This document shows, piece after piece, positions 23,787 to 32,282 of a stretch of 64,000 nt of DNA. The translations under genes and the position numbers were made by a program. Numbering within the stretch: the stretch's first letter is position 1; every line of letters begins with the position of its first letter. The notes under the pieces are model-generated. The model had not been told where the DNA came from. It saw nothing but the letters and a program-made list of their open reading frames with translations, and searched no databases. Source of the DNA: Propionibacterium acidifaciens DSM 21887 (GTDB lineage Bacteria > Actinomycetota > Actinomycetes > Propionibacteriales > Propionibacteriaceae). The stretch covers positions 1 to 64,000 of the forward strand of contig NZ_AUFR01000006.1 of NCBI RefSeq assembly GCF_000426605.1, written 5' to 3'.

Positions 23787-24563
23787 TCATCGCCCGAACC
23801 CGGCCAGGCAACCGTCCAGCGCACGGACGAACAGATCCGTGTCCGACGCCACTGCGAGGAAGTTCGCTCCGGCCGCCACGTACTCCTCGGCGACGTCGCC
23901 CTCCAAGGCGATCGAGCCCGCGACCAGGCCTGCGTCGCGGATCCTCCCCAGACACTCGCAGACGATGCCGTTGAGCTCGTCCTGAGGAGGATTCCCCAGC
24001 GAGGCGCCGAGATCAGCCGGGCCGATGAACACCCCGTCGACCCCCTCCACCTGAAGTATCCCGTCGAGGCTGGAGAGTCCCTCCCGGGTCTCGACCTGGA
24101 GAATCACGCAGAGCTGCGCCTCCGCCTCGTCCATGTATCGCCTGATCCGACCCCAGCGACCGGCCCGGGCGATGGACGCGCCGACGCCTCTCGTGCCGCG
24201 AGGCGGATAGCGCGTGGCCGCGACGGCGGCGGCGGCATCCTCGGGAGTGTCGATCATCGGGAGCAGCAGGCACTGCGCGCCGGCGTCGAGGACCTGCTTG
24301 ATGAGCACCCGATCGGTCGCCGCGGGCCGGACGACGGGGGTCATCGCGTACTGTCCGATGGCCCGGAGCTGCTCCACCAGGCTCACGATGTGATTCGGTC
24401 CGTGCTCACCGTCGAGGAGCCCCCAGTCGAAGCGGGAGCCCGCTGCGATCTCGGTCATGAGAGACGAACCACTGCTCAGCCACAGCCCCAGTTGGGGGCT
24501 CTGCCCCGCGAGGAGCCGCTCCTTCAAGCCGTTGCGGGGCACCTCTTCCGCCCATTCGGACAT
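23787..24563 (-). CDS. rhmA: 2-keto-3-deoxy-L-rhamnonate aldolase
   Basis: A 258-residue class II aldolase of the HpcH/HpaI family that splits 2-keto-3-deoxy-L-rhamnonate into pyruvate and L-lactaldehyde. The opening LLAGQSPQLGLWLSSGSS, LLDGEHGPN, QVLDAGAQCLLLPMIDT and RGVGASIARAGRWGRI closely follow Escherichia coli RhmA (YfaU). Metal ligands are expected in ILQVETREGL and FIGPADLGASLG. The start at 24563 has AGGAGGT 7-8 nt upstream. It is the last gene of the rhamnonate operon and lies 21 nt after the dehydratase gene. The neighbouring RhmD makes the substrate assignment firm. Confidence 0.9.
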   Translation of the reverse strand: MSEWAEEVPRNGLKERLLAGQSPQLGLWLSSGSSLMTEIAAGSRFDWGLLDGEHGPNHIVSLVEQLRAIGQYAMTPVVRPAATDRVLIKQVLDAGAQCLLLPMIDTPEDAAAAVAATRYPPRGTRGVGASIARAGRWGRIRRYMDEAEAQLCVILQVETREGLSSLDGILQVEGVDGVFIGPADLGASLGNPPQDELNGIVCECLGRIRDAGLVAGSIALEGDVAEEYVAAGANFLAVASDTDLFVRALDGCLAGFGR

Positions 24564-24584
24564 GTCGTGCACCTCCTGACCCGA

Positions 24585-25793
24585 TCAGTGCCTGAATGGG
24601 CGCTCGAGAGGACATGCCCGATTCAGCTCGACCCCGAACCCGGGCTTCGTGAGGACCTCCTTGCTGATCCTCCCGTTCACCGGAACCGGCTCCCCCACGA
24701 GAAGGGGATCGAACTGGGGCCGAATCTCATCGGCGGCAGGGCTCGTCATCAGAAACTCGCTGAACGGCGTGTTCACGAATGTGATCACTGCATGGTGCGA
24801 GTAGACGGAGGAACCGTGCGGGACCACGAGTTGTCCGCGCGACCTGGCGATCGCAGCGATGTCCAGGAGCGCCGTGAGACCACCGCACCACCCCACATCG
24901 GGCTGCAGGATGTCGACGCCGGTCTCGCTCAGCGTCCTGAACGCAGCGATGTTTCCATGGTGCTCTCCCGAGGTGACCATCATCCCGGGCGGCATCTGTC
25001 GCTTGAGCTCCGCGTAGCTCTCGTACTCGGCGGCGGGGAAGGACTCCTCCAACCACTTCACACCGTAGGGGGCCACGGCATGGGCGAGCTTCACGGCGAA
25101 GTTGACGTCCTGGCTCATCCAGCAGTCGAACATCAACCAGAAGTCGGGGCCGACAAGATCCCGGAACCCCTCGACGCGCCCGGCCTCCTCGCGGATTCCG
25201 GCGTCACCGTCGCTCGGGCCGAAATGCGTGGGGATCTTGCCCCCGATGAAACCCATCTCCTTGGCGAGGTCGGGACGGGAACCAGTGGCGTAGAACTGTA
25301 TCTCCTCGCGCACCGCACCGCCCAGGAGACTGTACACCGGTTGCCCCAGGACCTTGCCGAACAGATCCCAGAGGGCGAGGTCGATGCAGGAGATGGTGTT
25401 GACGACCACTCCCCCTCCCCCGGAGTAGAAGAGGGTCGCGTTGACCATCTGGTCATGGATCAGTCTGATGTCGTCGACGCGTCGTCCGATGATGAATCGG
25501 GAAAGATGCAGCTCGGCGATGAAGCATCCGATCCATCCCGCGGTCGAGAGAGCGAATCCAGTCGTGCCATCACTCGCCTCGACCTCCACCACGAGCGTGC
25601 CGAGCACGTTGATACCGAACGACTGACGCGACTGCTCGTACTGCGGATACTTGCTCATCGGGGTGGCGATGTGGTCATCGATCCAGTGGCCGGCGCCCTG
25701 GTCATGGTAGTCCCCACCCCCTCGGCCCGACGCCGACGAGCTCGCTCCACCCATGAAGTAGGCGCGGATGTCCTTGATCGTTGGAAGCCCCAT
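24585..25793 (-). CDS. rhmD: L-rhamnonate dehydratase
   Basis: A 402-residue enolase-superfamily enzyme that dehydrates L-rhamnonate to 2-keto-3-deoxy-L-rhamnonate. It matches Escherichia coli RhmD nearly block for block: [20 protein letters not shown] near the N-terminus, [34 protein letters not shown] with the first metal ligand, [12 protein letters not shown] with the second, TSGEHHG with the third, and the catalytic histidine region [17 protein letters not shown]. The length equals the family norm. It lies between an SDR gene and rhmA in one operon. Confidence 0.95.
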   Translation of the reverse strand: MGLPTIKDIRAYFMGGASSSASGRGGGDYHDQGAGHWIDDHIATPMSKYPQYEQSRQSFGINVLGTLVVEVEASDGTTGFALSTAGWIGCFIAELHLSRFIIGRRVDDIRLIHDQMVNATLFYSGGGGVVVNTISCIDLALWDLFGKVLGQPVYSLLGGAVREEIQFYATGSRPDLAKEMGFIGGKIPTHFGPSDGDAGIREEAGRVEGFRDLVGPDFWLMFDCWMSQDVNFAVKLAHAVAPYGVKWLEESFPAAEYESYAELKRQMPPGMMVTSGEHHGNIAAFRTLSETGVDILQPDVGWCGGLTALLDIAAIARSRGQLVVPHGSSVYSHHAVITFVNTPFSEFLMTSPAADEIRPQFDPLLVGEPVPVNGRISKEVLTKPGFGVELNRACPLERPFRH

Positions 25794-25871
25794 GGCTCTT
25801 CTCCCTTGTTCCTCCGAGGTGAGGCGCGGTGGCGGGCGCTCATCGGGCGTCCGCCACCGCGCCGGAACCGG

Positions 25872-26654
25872 TCAGTGCATCTGCTTGCCACCGTCGACGT
25901 TGAGCGAGACGCCGTTGACGAACGAGGCGTCCGCCGAGAGCAGGAAGGCCACGACCGCGGCTATCTCCTCCGGCTGGCCGACCCGCCCCACCGGAATGTT
26001 CGAGGACATCTGCTGCTTGCGCTCATCCGTGAGCCTCCCGCCCATGATGTCCGTGTCGATCGGCCCCGGAAGGACCGCGTTCGTCGTGATTCCGTAGGGG
26101 CCGAGCTCTCGGGCGCCTCCCTTGGTGATGCCGAGCACACCGGCCTTCGCGGCGGCATAGGCGAACTTCGAGAAGGTGCCTCCCCCGTCGAGGGCGGTGA
26201 TGGACGAGAAATTGACGATGCGACCGATGCCCTGCTTCCTCATCCGCTCCGCGGCGTACTTCATCATCAGCATGGTGCCACGGCAGTTGACCGCCAGGAC
26301 CTTGTCGAACAGGTCGGCATCGAGTTCGAGCAGCGGCACCGGGCAGGCGATGCCCGCGATGTTCGCCAGCCCCACGACCGGGGGCATCGTCTCCTCGATG
26401 CGCGCGAAGGCATCCTTCACCTGCTCCTCGTCCGAGATGTCGAGCCGGAGAGCCATGGACTTCCGATCCGGGAATTCGTCGGCGAGCTCCTCGCCGAACT
26501 CCAGCACCTTGTCGGACAGGTCGACGACCACGAGATCCCAACCCTCCTCGGCCAGCCGGCGAGCAGTCCTGCGGGCGATCCCCCTCGGCGCACCAGCACC
26601 GCTCACGACAGCGGTGTGCCGCTCCGGGAAGACTGGTTTCCTGTACTCCATCAT
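25872..26654 (-). CDS. Short-chain dehydrogenase/reductase in the L-rhamnonate operon
   Basis: A 260-residue NAD(P)-dependent oxidoreductase. The cofactor loop is VVSGAGAPRGIARRTA, the NAG-type motif LANIAGIA, and the catalytic Ser-Tyr-Lys is in VNFSSITALDGG and FAYAAAKAG. It ends with the usual GVSLNVDGGKQMH. The start at 26654 has AAGGAGG upstream. Its place in the operon suggests L-rhamnose dehydrogenase, which would feed the rhamnonate pathway, or a 2-keto-3-deoxy-L-rhamnonate dehydrogenase of the non-aldolase branch. Since the aldolase is present, I favour the former, but the sequence does not decide. Confidence 0.82.
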   Translation of the reverse strand: MMEYRKPVFPERHTAVVSGAGAPRGIARRTARRLAEEGWDLVVVDLSDKVLEFGEELADEFPDRKSMALRLDISDEEQVKDAFARIEETMPPVVGLANIAGIACPVPLLELDADLFDKVLAVNCRGTMLMMKYAAERMRKQGIGRIVNFSSITALDGGGTFSKFAYAAAKAGVLGITKGGARELGPYGITTNAVLPGPIDTDIMGGRLTDERKQQMSSNIPVGRVGQPEEIAAVVAFLLSADASFVNGVSLNVDGGKQMH

Positions 26655-26694
26655 TTCACTGATTCCTCCTTCTGCGATTGTTTTCAGTGTCCGA

Positions 26695-28068
26695 TCAGGC
26701 TTCCGCACCGCTCTGCAGCGAGAGGGCCTCGCGCTCCTCGTCGGACTTCTTGAACAGCTTGAGCCCCAGCACGAGCAGGACGCCGACGATGCCGGCCAGA
26801 CCGAGCACCACGAGCCCGGCCGCCTCATTCGGGTTCTCGACCGTGCCGAACGCGTTCTGGGTCGCCCATGTGCGCAGCAGCGGAGCCGCCCAGCCCCCGA
26901 GGTTGCCGACGGCGTTGACGAGCCCGGTGGCGCCGGCGAGGGCCGCACCGCTCAGGTATCTGGTCGGGAGCTGCCAGAAGATCGGCTGCGCACAGGTGAA
27001 ACCGACCGCGGCCACTGACAGCAGGATGAGCGCGGGAACCGGTTGGTGGAGGAACAGCGCGGACCCCATGATCCCCACGCCCGAGAACGCCAGCATGAAG
27101 CCTGACAACAGCCCGTGGTTCTGCTTCCGGTCGGCGATCTTGGGAATGATGAGGACTCCGACGAGGGCCACCACCCAGGGAATCGCGGTGACGAGGGACG
27201 CCTTGAAGCCCGCCGAGGTGCCGGTCATCGACGTGACCTGCTTCGGCAGGAAGAAGGTGAGCCCGTAGACCGAGGCCTGGATGCAGAAGTAGATGAGGCA
27301 GAAGTACAGGATGCGGGGATCGGCCAACGCCCGGCCCCAGCTGATCGGCTTCGCCTTCTGCTTGGCGGCCTCCTCGATCTCGATCTGCAGGGTGAGATCC
27401 CGCTGCTCCTCCTTCGTCAGCCAGGCGGCCTTGTTCGGACGATCGACGAGGACCCAGGGGCAGATGATGCCGACCACGACGGCGAGCGCCCCCTCGGCGA
27501 GGAACATCCAGTGGATGCCGTCCATGCCCAGGAGACCGTCGAGCTCCAGCAGGCTGCCGGACAGCGGGTTCCCGAAGATGTTGGCAATGGGCAGCCCCAT
27601 GTAGAACAGCCCCGTGGCCCACGCCCGCCTGGCAGCCGGGTACCAGTAGGTGAGGTACAGCATCACGCCCGGGAAGAACCCCGCTTCGGCGACGCCCAGC
27701 AGGAAGCGGAGCGCGTAGAAGCTCTTGGGCCCCTGCACGAACATGAAGCAGGCCGCGACAATGCCCCAAGTGATCATGATCCGGGTCATCCACCACCGGG
27801 CACCGACCTTGTGCATGATCAGATTGGACGGCACCTCGAAGACGGCGTAACCCACGAAGAACAGGGTCGCTCCGAACGTGTAGGCGGCGGTGGAGATGCC
27901 GTAATTCGCCTTCCACTCCTGCTGGGCCCAACCAAGATTCGTGCGATCGACGAACGCGATCACGTACATCAGCAGCAGGAAGGGGATTATGTGCTTGGTC
28001 ACCTTCTCCAGGGCGCTCCTGACGGTCGCCTCGTCCGGCGTCGCGCGAGACGTTGTCTTCTCTGTCAC
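26695..28068 (-). CDS. MFS transporter, probable L-rhamnonate carrier
   Basis: A 457-residue carrier with 12 predicted spans of the anion:cation symporter group: ALEKVTKHIIPFLLLMY then AFVDRTNLGWAQ, and LRFLLGVAEAGFFPGVMLY. It is first in the operon with SDR, rhmD and rhmA, as YfaV is linked to rhmD/rhmA in Escherichia coli, so L-rhamnonate is the expected substrate. The GTG at 28068 has a perfect AGGAGGT six bases upstream; a longer frame to 28368 overlaps leader hairpins and is rejected. Confidence 0.88.
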   Translation of the reverse strand: MTEKTTSRATPDEATVRSALEKVTKHIIPFLLLMYVIAFVDRTNLGWAQQEWKANYGISTAAYTFGATLFFVGYAVFEVPSNLIMHKVGARWWMTRIMITWGIVAACFMFVQGPKSFYALRFLLGVAEAGFFPGVMLYLTYWYPAARRAWATGLFYMGLPIANIFGNPLSGSLLELDGLLGMDGIHWMFLAEGALAVVVGIICPWVLVDRPNKAAWLTKEEQRDLTLQIEIEEAAKQKAKPISWGRALADPRILYFCLIYFCIQASVYGLTFFLPKQVTSMTGTSAGFKASLVTAIPWVVALVGVLIIPKIADRKQNHGLLSGFMLAFSGVGIMGSALFLHQPVPALILLSVAAVGFTCAQPIFWQLPTRYLSGAALAGATGLVNAVGNLGGWAAPLLRTWATQNAFGTVENPNEAAGLVVLGLAGIVGVLLVLGLKLFKKSDEEREALSLQSGAEA

Positions 28069-28139
28069 GTCAGACCTCCTTGTCACACAACAGAATCTGG
28101 GATCAGCGCCCGACCGCGGGGATCGGGGGCGCTGAGGAT

Positions 28140-28171
28140 GGGGAGGGGCCGGGGGCAGCCGGCCCCTCCCC
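28140..28171 (-). promoter_or_regulatory. Strong hairpin in the leader of the L-rhamnonate operon
   Basis: A 13-bp G+C stem (GGGGAGGGGCCGG with CCGGCCCCTCCCC, loop of 6 nt) lies 72 nt upstream of the transporter start and downstream of the candidate operator. If the message starts near 28380, the leader is about 310 nt and this stem could act as an attenuator. Confidence 0.4.
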
Positions 28172-28384
28172 GCCGCACGGCAGGTCGGCGAACGGCGCGG
28201 GACGGACCCGGCATCCGGCTCCCGGACCGGATCCGGTCCGATGCCTCGACATGGGGAACCACTCCATCGGTGAACGCATCGCCCCCGGCCGACGATCCGC
28301 TGTCGTTGCACGGGTCGAGGACCCTGAACCAGTCGCCTGCATGCGATCCCTCCGATCGCGTCACCCATGACCGATCATGCCTGT

Positions 28385-28399
28385 ATCATAGATCATATA
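28385..28399. promoter_or_regulatory. Candidate operator of the L-rhamnonate operon
   Basis: ATCATAGATCATATA, identical to 16388-16402. On the minus strand it contains two overlapping TATGAT -10-like hexamers. Its outer halves TGTATCAT and ATCATATA pair as an imperfect inverted repeat around AG. Confidence 0.55.
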
Positions 28400-28449
28400 G
28401 GGTTCGTTTGGCCAGAAGCCGCCGGAAATCGCTCACGACTTCTTCGAGG

Positions 28450-28520
28450 CTTGTTCACAGGAGTCGTTAATAGGAACGTTTCACCTTGTCAAGTCTTCAT
28501 TCTGTCGTGTTGTGAACAAG
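28450..28520 (+). repeat. 71-nt element with perfect 10-bp inverted ends, copy B
   Basis: CTTGTTCACA at 28450-28459 and TGTGAACAAG at 28511-28520 are exact complements. Related copies lie at 1551-1621 and 1662-1731. It sits in the intergenic region between the rhamnonate and erythrulose-kinase operons. Confidence 0.5.
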
Positions 28521-28618
28521 CTTCCCCGATGATCCGCCAGCACCGTCCATCCGACGAAGAACGATCCCGATGAGGTCATCCGCCCCGAACAGGGGACGAC
28601 CCGCCGCGCACGCAGAGA

Positions 28619-28667
28619 GGGGAGGGCCCCACCGCCGACGAGGACGTCCAGCGGTGGGGCCCTCCCC
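28619..28667 (-). terminator. Hairpin terminator of the kinase gene
   Basis: A 17-bp perfect stem (GGGGAGGGCCCCACCGC with its complement, 15-nt loop) lies 22 nt beyond the kinase stop at 28689. Confidence 0.65.
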
Positions 28668-28688
28668 CGTGCGGAGGAGCGACCGGGA

Positions 28689-30386
28689 TCAGATCTCCCC
28701 GGCCAGCTGCTCGGCGATCCTCGTCATGTGACGCGCGAAGGAGACCGCGCCCGGGTCGGGGTGACCGAGCGAGGCGTCACCGTGCGTCGTGGCGCGCCCC
28801 TTCCTCGCCACGAGATCGGCGGTCGCCTCGGCCCCGGCGGTGGCCGCGGCCGCGGCCGCCGAGAAGGCTCCCGGCAGATCGTCCCCGGCGGCCCGCAACG
28901 AGGCGGCGAACGGCGTCGTGGCATCGACCATCGTCTTGTCGCCGGGTTGCGCGCCGCCGTTGGCCGGCACCGACTCGGCGCCCGCCGCGACGGCGGCGAT
29001 CACCGTGGCGGCGTCCGCAGCCGTCTCGTCGGACAGCGCCGCGCCGACGGCCTCGAGGGCCCGGCCCCACAGCGCCCCGGAGGTGCCGCCGGCGCCCTCG
29101 GCCCAGGCGAGGCCCGCCTGGCGCATGACCGTGGCGGCGCCGGCGCCCGCGGCGACCGCCGCGGAGGCGGCCCTGGCCGCGGCCCGCGAGCCGAGCACCA
29201 TGCCCTGCCCGTGGTCGCCGTCACCGGCGATCGAGTCGAGCCTGCCCAGGAAGTCGGAGTCCTCGGCCGCGGTGCGGGCCATGAGCTCGACGACCTCGGC
29301 GATCCTGGCGCCCTGGGCCGCGGACTCCGGCGAGCCGGCGGCGAGTTCGGCACTGGCCTCGGCGGCGAGCTCGCGCCTCGGGCCGGCGTGCTCGACGGCG
29401 CCCCGGGTGAAGGCGGGCGTCAGGGCCGGTGCGAGCAGGAGCTCCTCGAGCTCGTCGTCGAGGAAGACGACGCTCAGCGAGACGCCGGCCATGTCGAGGC
29501 TCGTGACCTGCTCGTCGACGATCGGGGCGACGATCTCGAGGCCGGCGGCCTCGAGGAGCCGGGCGACGCGCCCGTACAGGACGAACATCTCCTCGTACTT
29601 GGTGCAGCCCAGGCCGTTGACCAGGACGCCGACGCGCCGGGCGCCGGCGGGCCGCTCGGCCAGGACGCCGTCGACGAGGGTCCGGGCGATCTCGTCGACG
29701 CCGTTCAGCGGGTGCGAGGACAGCCCCGGCTCTCCGTGGACGCCCAGGCCGAGCTCGTAGTGGCCCTCGGGAACGGTGAACAGCGGCTCGGGCGCCCCGG
29801 GCAGGGTCGGGGCGTCGAAGGCGATGCCGAGGGTCCTGGTCGCGGCGTTCGCGCGCCGGGTGGCCTCGACGACGGCGTCGAGGTCCCGGCCGGCGGCCGC
29901 AGCGGCGCCCGCGACCTTCACGACGAAGAAGTCGCCGGCGATGCCGCGGCGCTCCGTCCACTTCTCGACCGGACGCGAGGCGACGTCATCGGTGATCGTC
30001 TCGACGCGGGTGTCGATGCCCTCGGCGTTGAGCACGTCGGCCCCCTTGCCGAACTGCAGGCAGTCGCCGGCGTAGTTGCCGAACAGCAGCAGTACGCCGC
30101 CGCCGTTGTCGGCGGCCCGGGCGACCGACACGACCTGCGAGTCGGACGGCGAGGCGAAGATGTTGCCGCAGACCGAGCCGTGGGCCATGCCCGGGCCGAC
30201 CCAGCCGCAGAACGCCGGGTAGTGGCCGGAACCCCCGCCCACCACGACGGCGACCTCGCCGCGGGGCGAGGCATCGGCGCGGACCACACCGCCGTGCACC
30301 GCCTGGACGAGATCCGAGTGCGCGGACACGAAGCCCGCAAGACTGTCAGCCGCGAAGTCCAGCGGCTCGCCAACAAGGTACGTCAT
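28689..30386 (-). CDS. DhaK-DhaL fusion kinase, probable erythrulose kinase
   Basis: A 565-residue ATP-dependent ketose kinase. The N-terminal DhaK part (about residues 1-330) shows VVVGGGSGHYPAFCGWVG and the substrate-binding histidine in LGLGVHGEPGLSSHP. The C-terminal DhaL part (about 360-565) has IAGDGDHGQGM, GAGGTSGALWG and GDKTMVDATTPF, which bind ATP and Mg. Fused kinases of this kind include dihydroxyacetone kinases and the L- and D-erythrulose kinases LerK and DerK. Because the upstream operon encodes ApnO- and OiaC-like proteins whose product is L-erythrulose, I favour L-erythrulose kinase. A hairpin at 30487-30520 suggests partly separate transcription. Confidence 0.78.
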   Translation of the reverse strand: MTYLVGEPLDFAADSLAGFVSAHSDLVQAVHGGVVRADASPRGEVAVVVGGGSGHYPAFCGWVGPGMAHGSVCGNIFASPSDSQVVSVARAADNGGGVLLLFGNYAGDCLQFGKGADVLNAEGIDTRVETITDDVASRPVEKWTERRGIAGDFFVVKVAGAAAAAGRDLDAVVEATRRANAATRTLGIAFDAPTLPGAPEPLFTVPEGHYELGLGVHGEPGLSSHPLNGVDEIARTLVDGVLAERPAGARRVGVLVNGLGCTKYEEMFVLYGRVARLLEAAGLEIVAPIVDEQVTSLDMAGVSLSVVFLDDELEELLLAPALTPAFTRGAVEHAGPRRELAAEASAELAAGSPESAAQGARIAEVVELMARTAAEDSDFLGRLDSIAGDGDHGQGMVLGSRAAARAASAAVAAGAGAATVMRQAGLAWAEGAGGTSGALWGRALEAVGAALSDETAADAATVIAAVAAGAESVPANGGAQPGDKTMVDATTPFAASLRAAGDDLPGAFSAAAAAATAGAEATADLVARKGRATTHGDASLGHPDPGAVSFARHMTRIAEQLAGEI

Positions 30387-30486
30387 TGTCTCTCCTGTCT
30401 CATGTCTCAGAGGCTCTGCTTCATGGTCGCACTCGTCGTCGAGGGGCGGTAGGCCCGAACCATCAGCACGGTTCCTACAGAATATA

Positions 30487-30520
30487 GGGATGGCGGCCTC
30501 CTGGCGAGACCGCCATTCCC
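30487..30520 (-). terminator. Hairpin between the ApnO-like and kinase genes
   Basis: ATGGCGG pairs with CCGCCAT across 13 nt, extended by GGG/CCC with a bulge. On the minus strand it is followed by TATATTCT, giving a rho-independent look just after the ApnO-like gene. Confidence 0.45.
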
Positions 30521-30549
30521 GTACTCCTGTGCCGCCGGGGCCTGCGGGA

Positions 30550-31404
30550 TCAGTGCTCCGCCGTGTCGAGCTTCAGCATCTTGGCGATGACGATGTCGAG
30601 GTCGGCATCGTTGAAGATGCGCTCCCAGTCGTCCTTGATGATGGCTTCACGGCCGTAGTCCATGGCCAGCAGGCAAGCGTCCGAGAAGGGGTTCGACCCG
30701 CGCAGCGCGTTGGTCAGCGCGATCCAGATGTGGCCGTGGATCATGGCGGTCACGGTCGCCTCGTCCATGTCGGTGTGACGCACCGTGGCGTCGATGGCGT
30801 CCTTGAGGAACTGGCCGAGCATGCACCCGATGGTCTCGTTCAGCGTGGGCTCGAGGACGGCCAAGTCGTGCACGGAGGCCCAGTAGACCTTGATGACCGG
30901 GCCGTACATGGTCGAGATGATCCGCTCGGCGAGGGGCTTGAGGGACTCGTCCCCCTGCTGCAGGGCGGCGACCGAGTTCTGCGGGGCGGCGACGCCCCCG
31001 AAGGTGTCGGCGTACTCCTCGGGCGTGCGGCGCTCGAGGAAGACCGACGGATGGGTCGGGTGGGCCACGACGTAGTCGAGGTCGTCGCGCATGGTCAGCA
31101 GGCCGGCGTAGGCGGCTGCCGGGTCGAGGGTCAGCACCATGGCGCCCGACTTCATCCTGGGGACGACGTCGGCGGTGACGGGCCCCAGTGCCACGTCCGG
31201 CACGGCCAGGATCGCGACGTCGACGCCACCGATGACATCGTCCGTCGGCACGACCTCGCGGCCGGCCTCCTGCACGCGCCGCCTGCCGGCCTCGCCGTTC
31301 TCGCAGTAGTAGACGGTCCAGTCGGTGCGCTGCAGATTGTCGGACACGCGCATGCCCATCTTGCCGCCGGCGCCGACGACCGCGATCCTCAGGTTCTCAC
31401 TCAT
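30550..31404 (-). CDS. apnO: D-apionate oxidoisomerase-like protein
   Basis: A 284-residue NAD(P)-dependent protein. The N-terminal fold reads RIAVVGAGGKMGMRVSDNL, and AILAVPDVALGPVTADVV follows. The C-terminal helical part contains VVAHPTHPSVF, PTLNETIGCMLGQFLKDAID and DYGREAIIKDDW. This is the layout of the small phosphogluconate-dehydrogenase-C-like family that includes ApnO, which oxidises and rearranges D-apionate to 3-oxo-isoapionate. The assignment is by family memory and above all by context: an OiaC-like TIM barrel overlaps it by 8 nt and an erythrulose-type kinase follows. The start at 31404 has AAGGAG 9 nt upstream. Confidence 0.65.
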   Translation of the reverse strand: MSENLRIAVVGAGGKMGMRVSDNLQRTDWTVYYCENGEAGRRRVQEAGREVVPTDDVIGGVDVAILAVPDVALGPVTADVVPRMKSGAMVLTLDPAAAYAGLLTMRDDLDYVVAHPTHPSVFLERRTPEEYADTFGGVAAPQNSVAALQQGDESLKPLAERIISTMYGPVIKVYWASVHDLAVLEPTLNETIGCMLGQFLKDAIDATVRHTDMDEATVTAMIHGHIWIALTNALRGSNPFSDACLLAMDYGREAIIKDDWERIFNDADLDIVIAKMLKLDTAEH

Positions 31405-32251
31405 GATTCGGTTCTCCTTCATCCTCGATGGTTTCCTCGATGTGGTCGCCGAGGCCGCTGCGCACGCGAGCAAGGGTCTGCCGCGTCCATCGGCGCTCCA
31501 TGGCGACGGTGGTCCGCGGGTCGCCCTGCCAGGTGAGCCAGTGCTCGACGATCATGCTGATGCCGCGTTCGAGGGGTCTGACGGCACTCAGCTCGGCGCC
31601 GAGGTCGAGCAGCCCCTCCCCCATCGCCGCACCAGCCAGGGTGAAGCCCACCCAGCCGTCCCGACGGGTGAAGGCGAAATCCTTCACATGGAGGTTCAGC
31701 GTGTACGGCGCGCAGCGGTCGATCACATCACCGGGCAGCTCAAGACTGGCGACGCAGTTGGCCGGGTCGAGGCAGATGCCGACCCGGGGGTCGTCGACGT
31801 CGGCCACGAATCGCACCAGCCGCGCGCTGGGCAGCTGCTCGTAGGTCTCGAGGGCGAGCGAGACGCCGTCCTCGTGGAGCCGCGGGAGCAGCCCGCGGAC
31901 CGCTGCGAGGGACTCGTCGAGGGTCGGCTCGCCGGGGCCGACGCGCACCATGGAGCGCAGCAGGCGCACGCCCAGCGCCTCGGCGATGTCCAGGTACCCG
32001 TTCAGGTGATCGGGACGGGTGCCGCGGGTGCCCAGTTCGAGCGCCAGCCCCAGGTCCGAGGCCTGCTGGCGGACGTCCTCGAGCTGGTCGGCCGACATCG
32101 TCTCGATGGGCGGGTAGTCGCAGACCTGGAAGACCCCGCACCCGAGGTCCCCGGCCCGTTCGAGCATGCCGGCCAGGTCGAGGGGCCGCTCCACGGCCTC
32201 CGACCACTCCCAGAAGAGCGCATAGGTGCCGATCCCCAGCGCCATGGTCAT
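31397..32251 (-). CDS. oiaC: TIM-barrel 3-oxo-isoapionate decarboxylase-like protein
   Basis: A 284-residue xylose isomerase-like TIM barrel. Candidate metal ligands are the glutamate in SLALETYEQLPSA, the aspartate in GICLDPAN, the histidine in NLHVKDFAF and the late glutamate in MIVEHWLTWQGD. In the D-apionate route a member of this superfamily (OiaC) decarboxylates 3-oxo-isoapionate to L-erythrulose. The gene overlaps the ApnO-like gene by 8 nt and follows an acid-sugar carrier, which supports that role. Without the context it would be called only a sugar phosphate isomerase/epimerase. The start at 32251 has GAGAGG upstream. Confidence 0.62.
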   Translation of the reverse strand: MTMALGIGTYALFWEWSEAVERPLDLAGMLERAGDLGCGVFQVCDYPPIETMSADQLEDVRQQASDLGLALELGTRGTRPDHLNGYLDIAEALGVRLLRSMVRVGPGEPTLDESLAAVRGLLPRLHEDGVSLALETYEQLPSARLVRFVADVDDPRVGICLDPANCVASLELPGDVIDRCAPYTLNLHVKDFAFTRRDGWVGFTLAGAAMGEGLLDLGAELSAVRPLERGISMIVEHWLTWQGDPRTTVAMERRWTRQTLARVRSGLGDHIEETIEDEGEPNHE

Positions 32252-32282
32252 CACCGCCTCTCCGTCTTCGTCGCCATGCCGA

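Noticed and set aside
23349-26753. Plus-strand open frame of about 1130 codons
   Set aside because: It lies opposite rhmA, rhmD and the SDR, which are certain; no family signature is visible.
26695-28368. A 557-codon version of the rhamnonate carrier
   Set aside because: The extra N-terminus is Arg/Pro-rich and runs through leader hairpins; the GTG at 28068 has an ideal ribosome-binding site.
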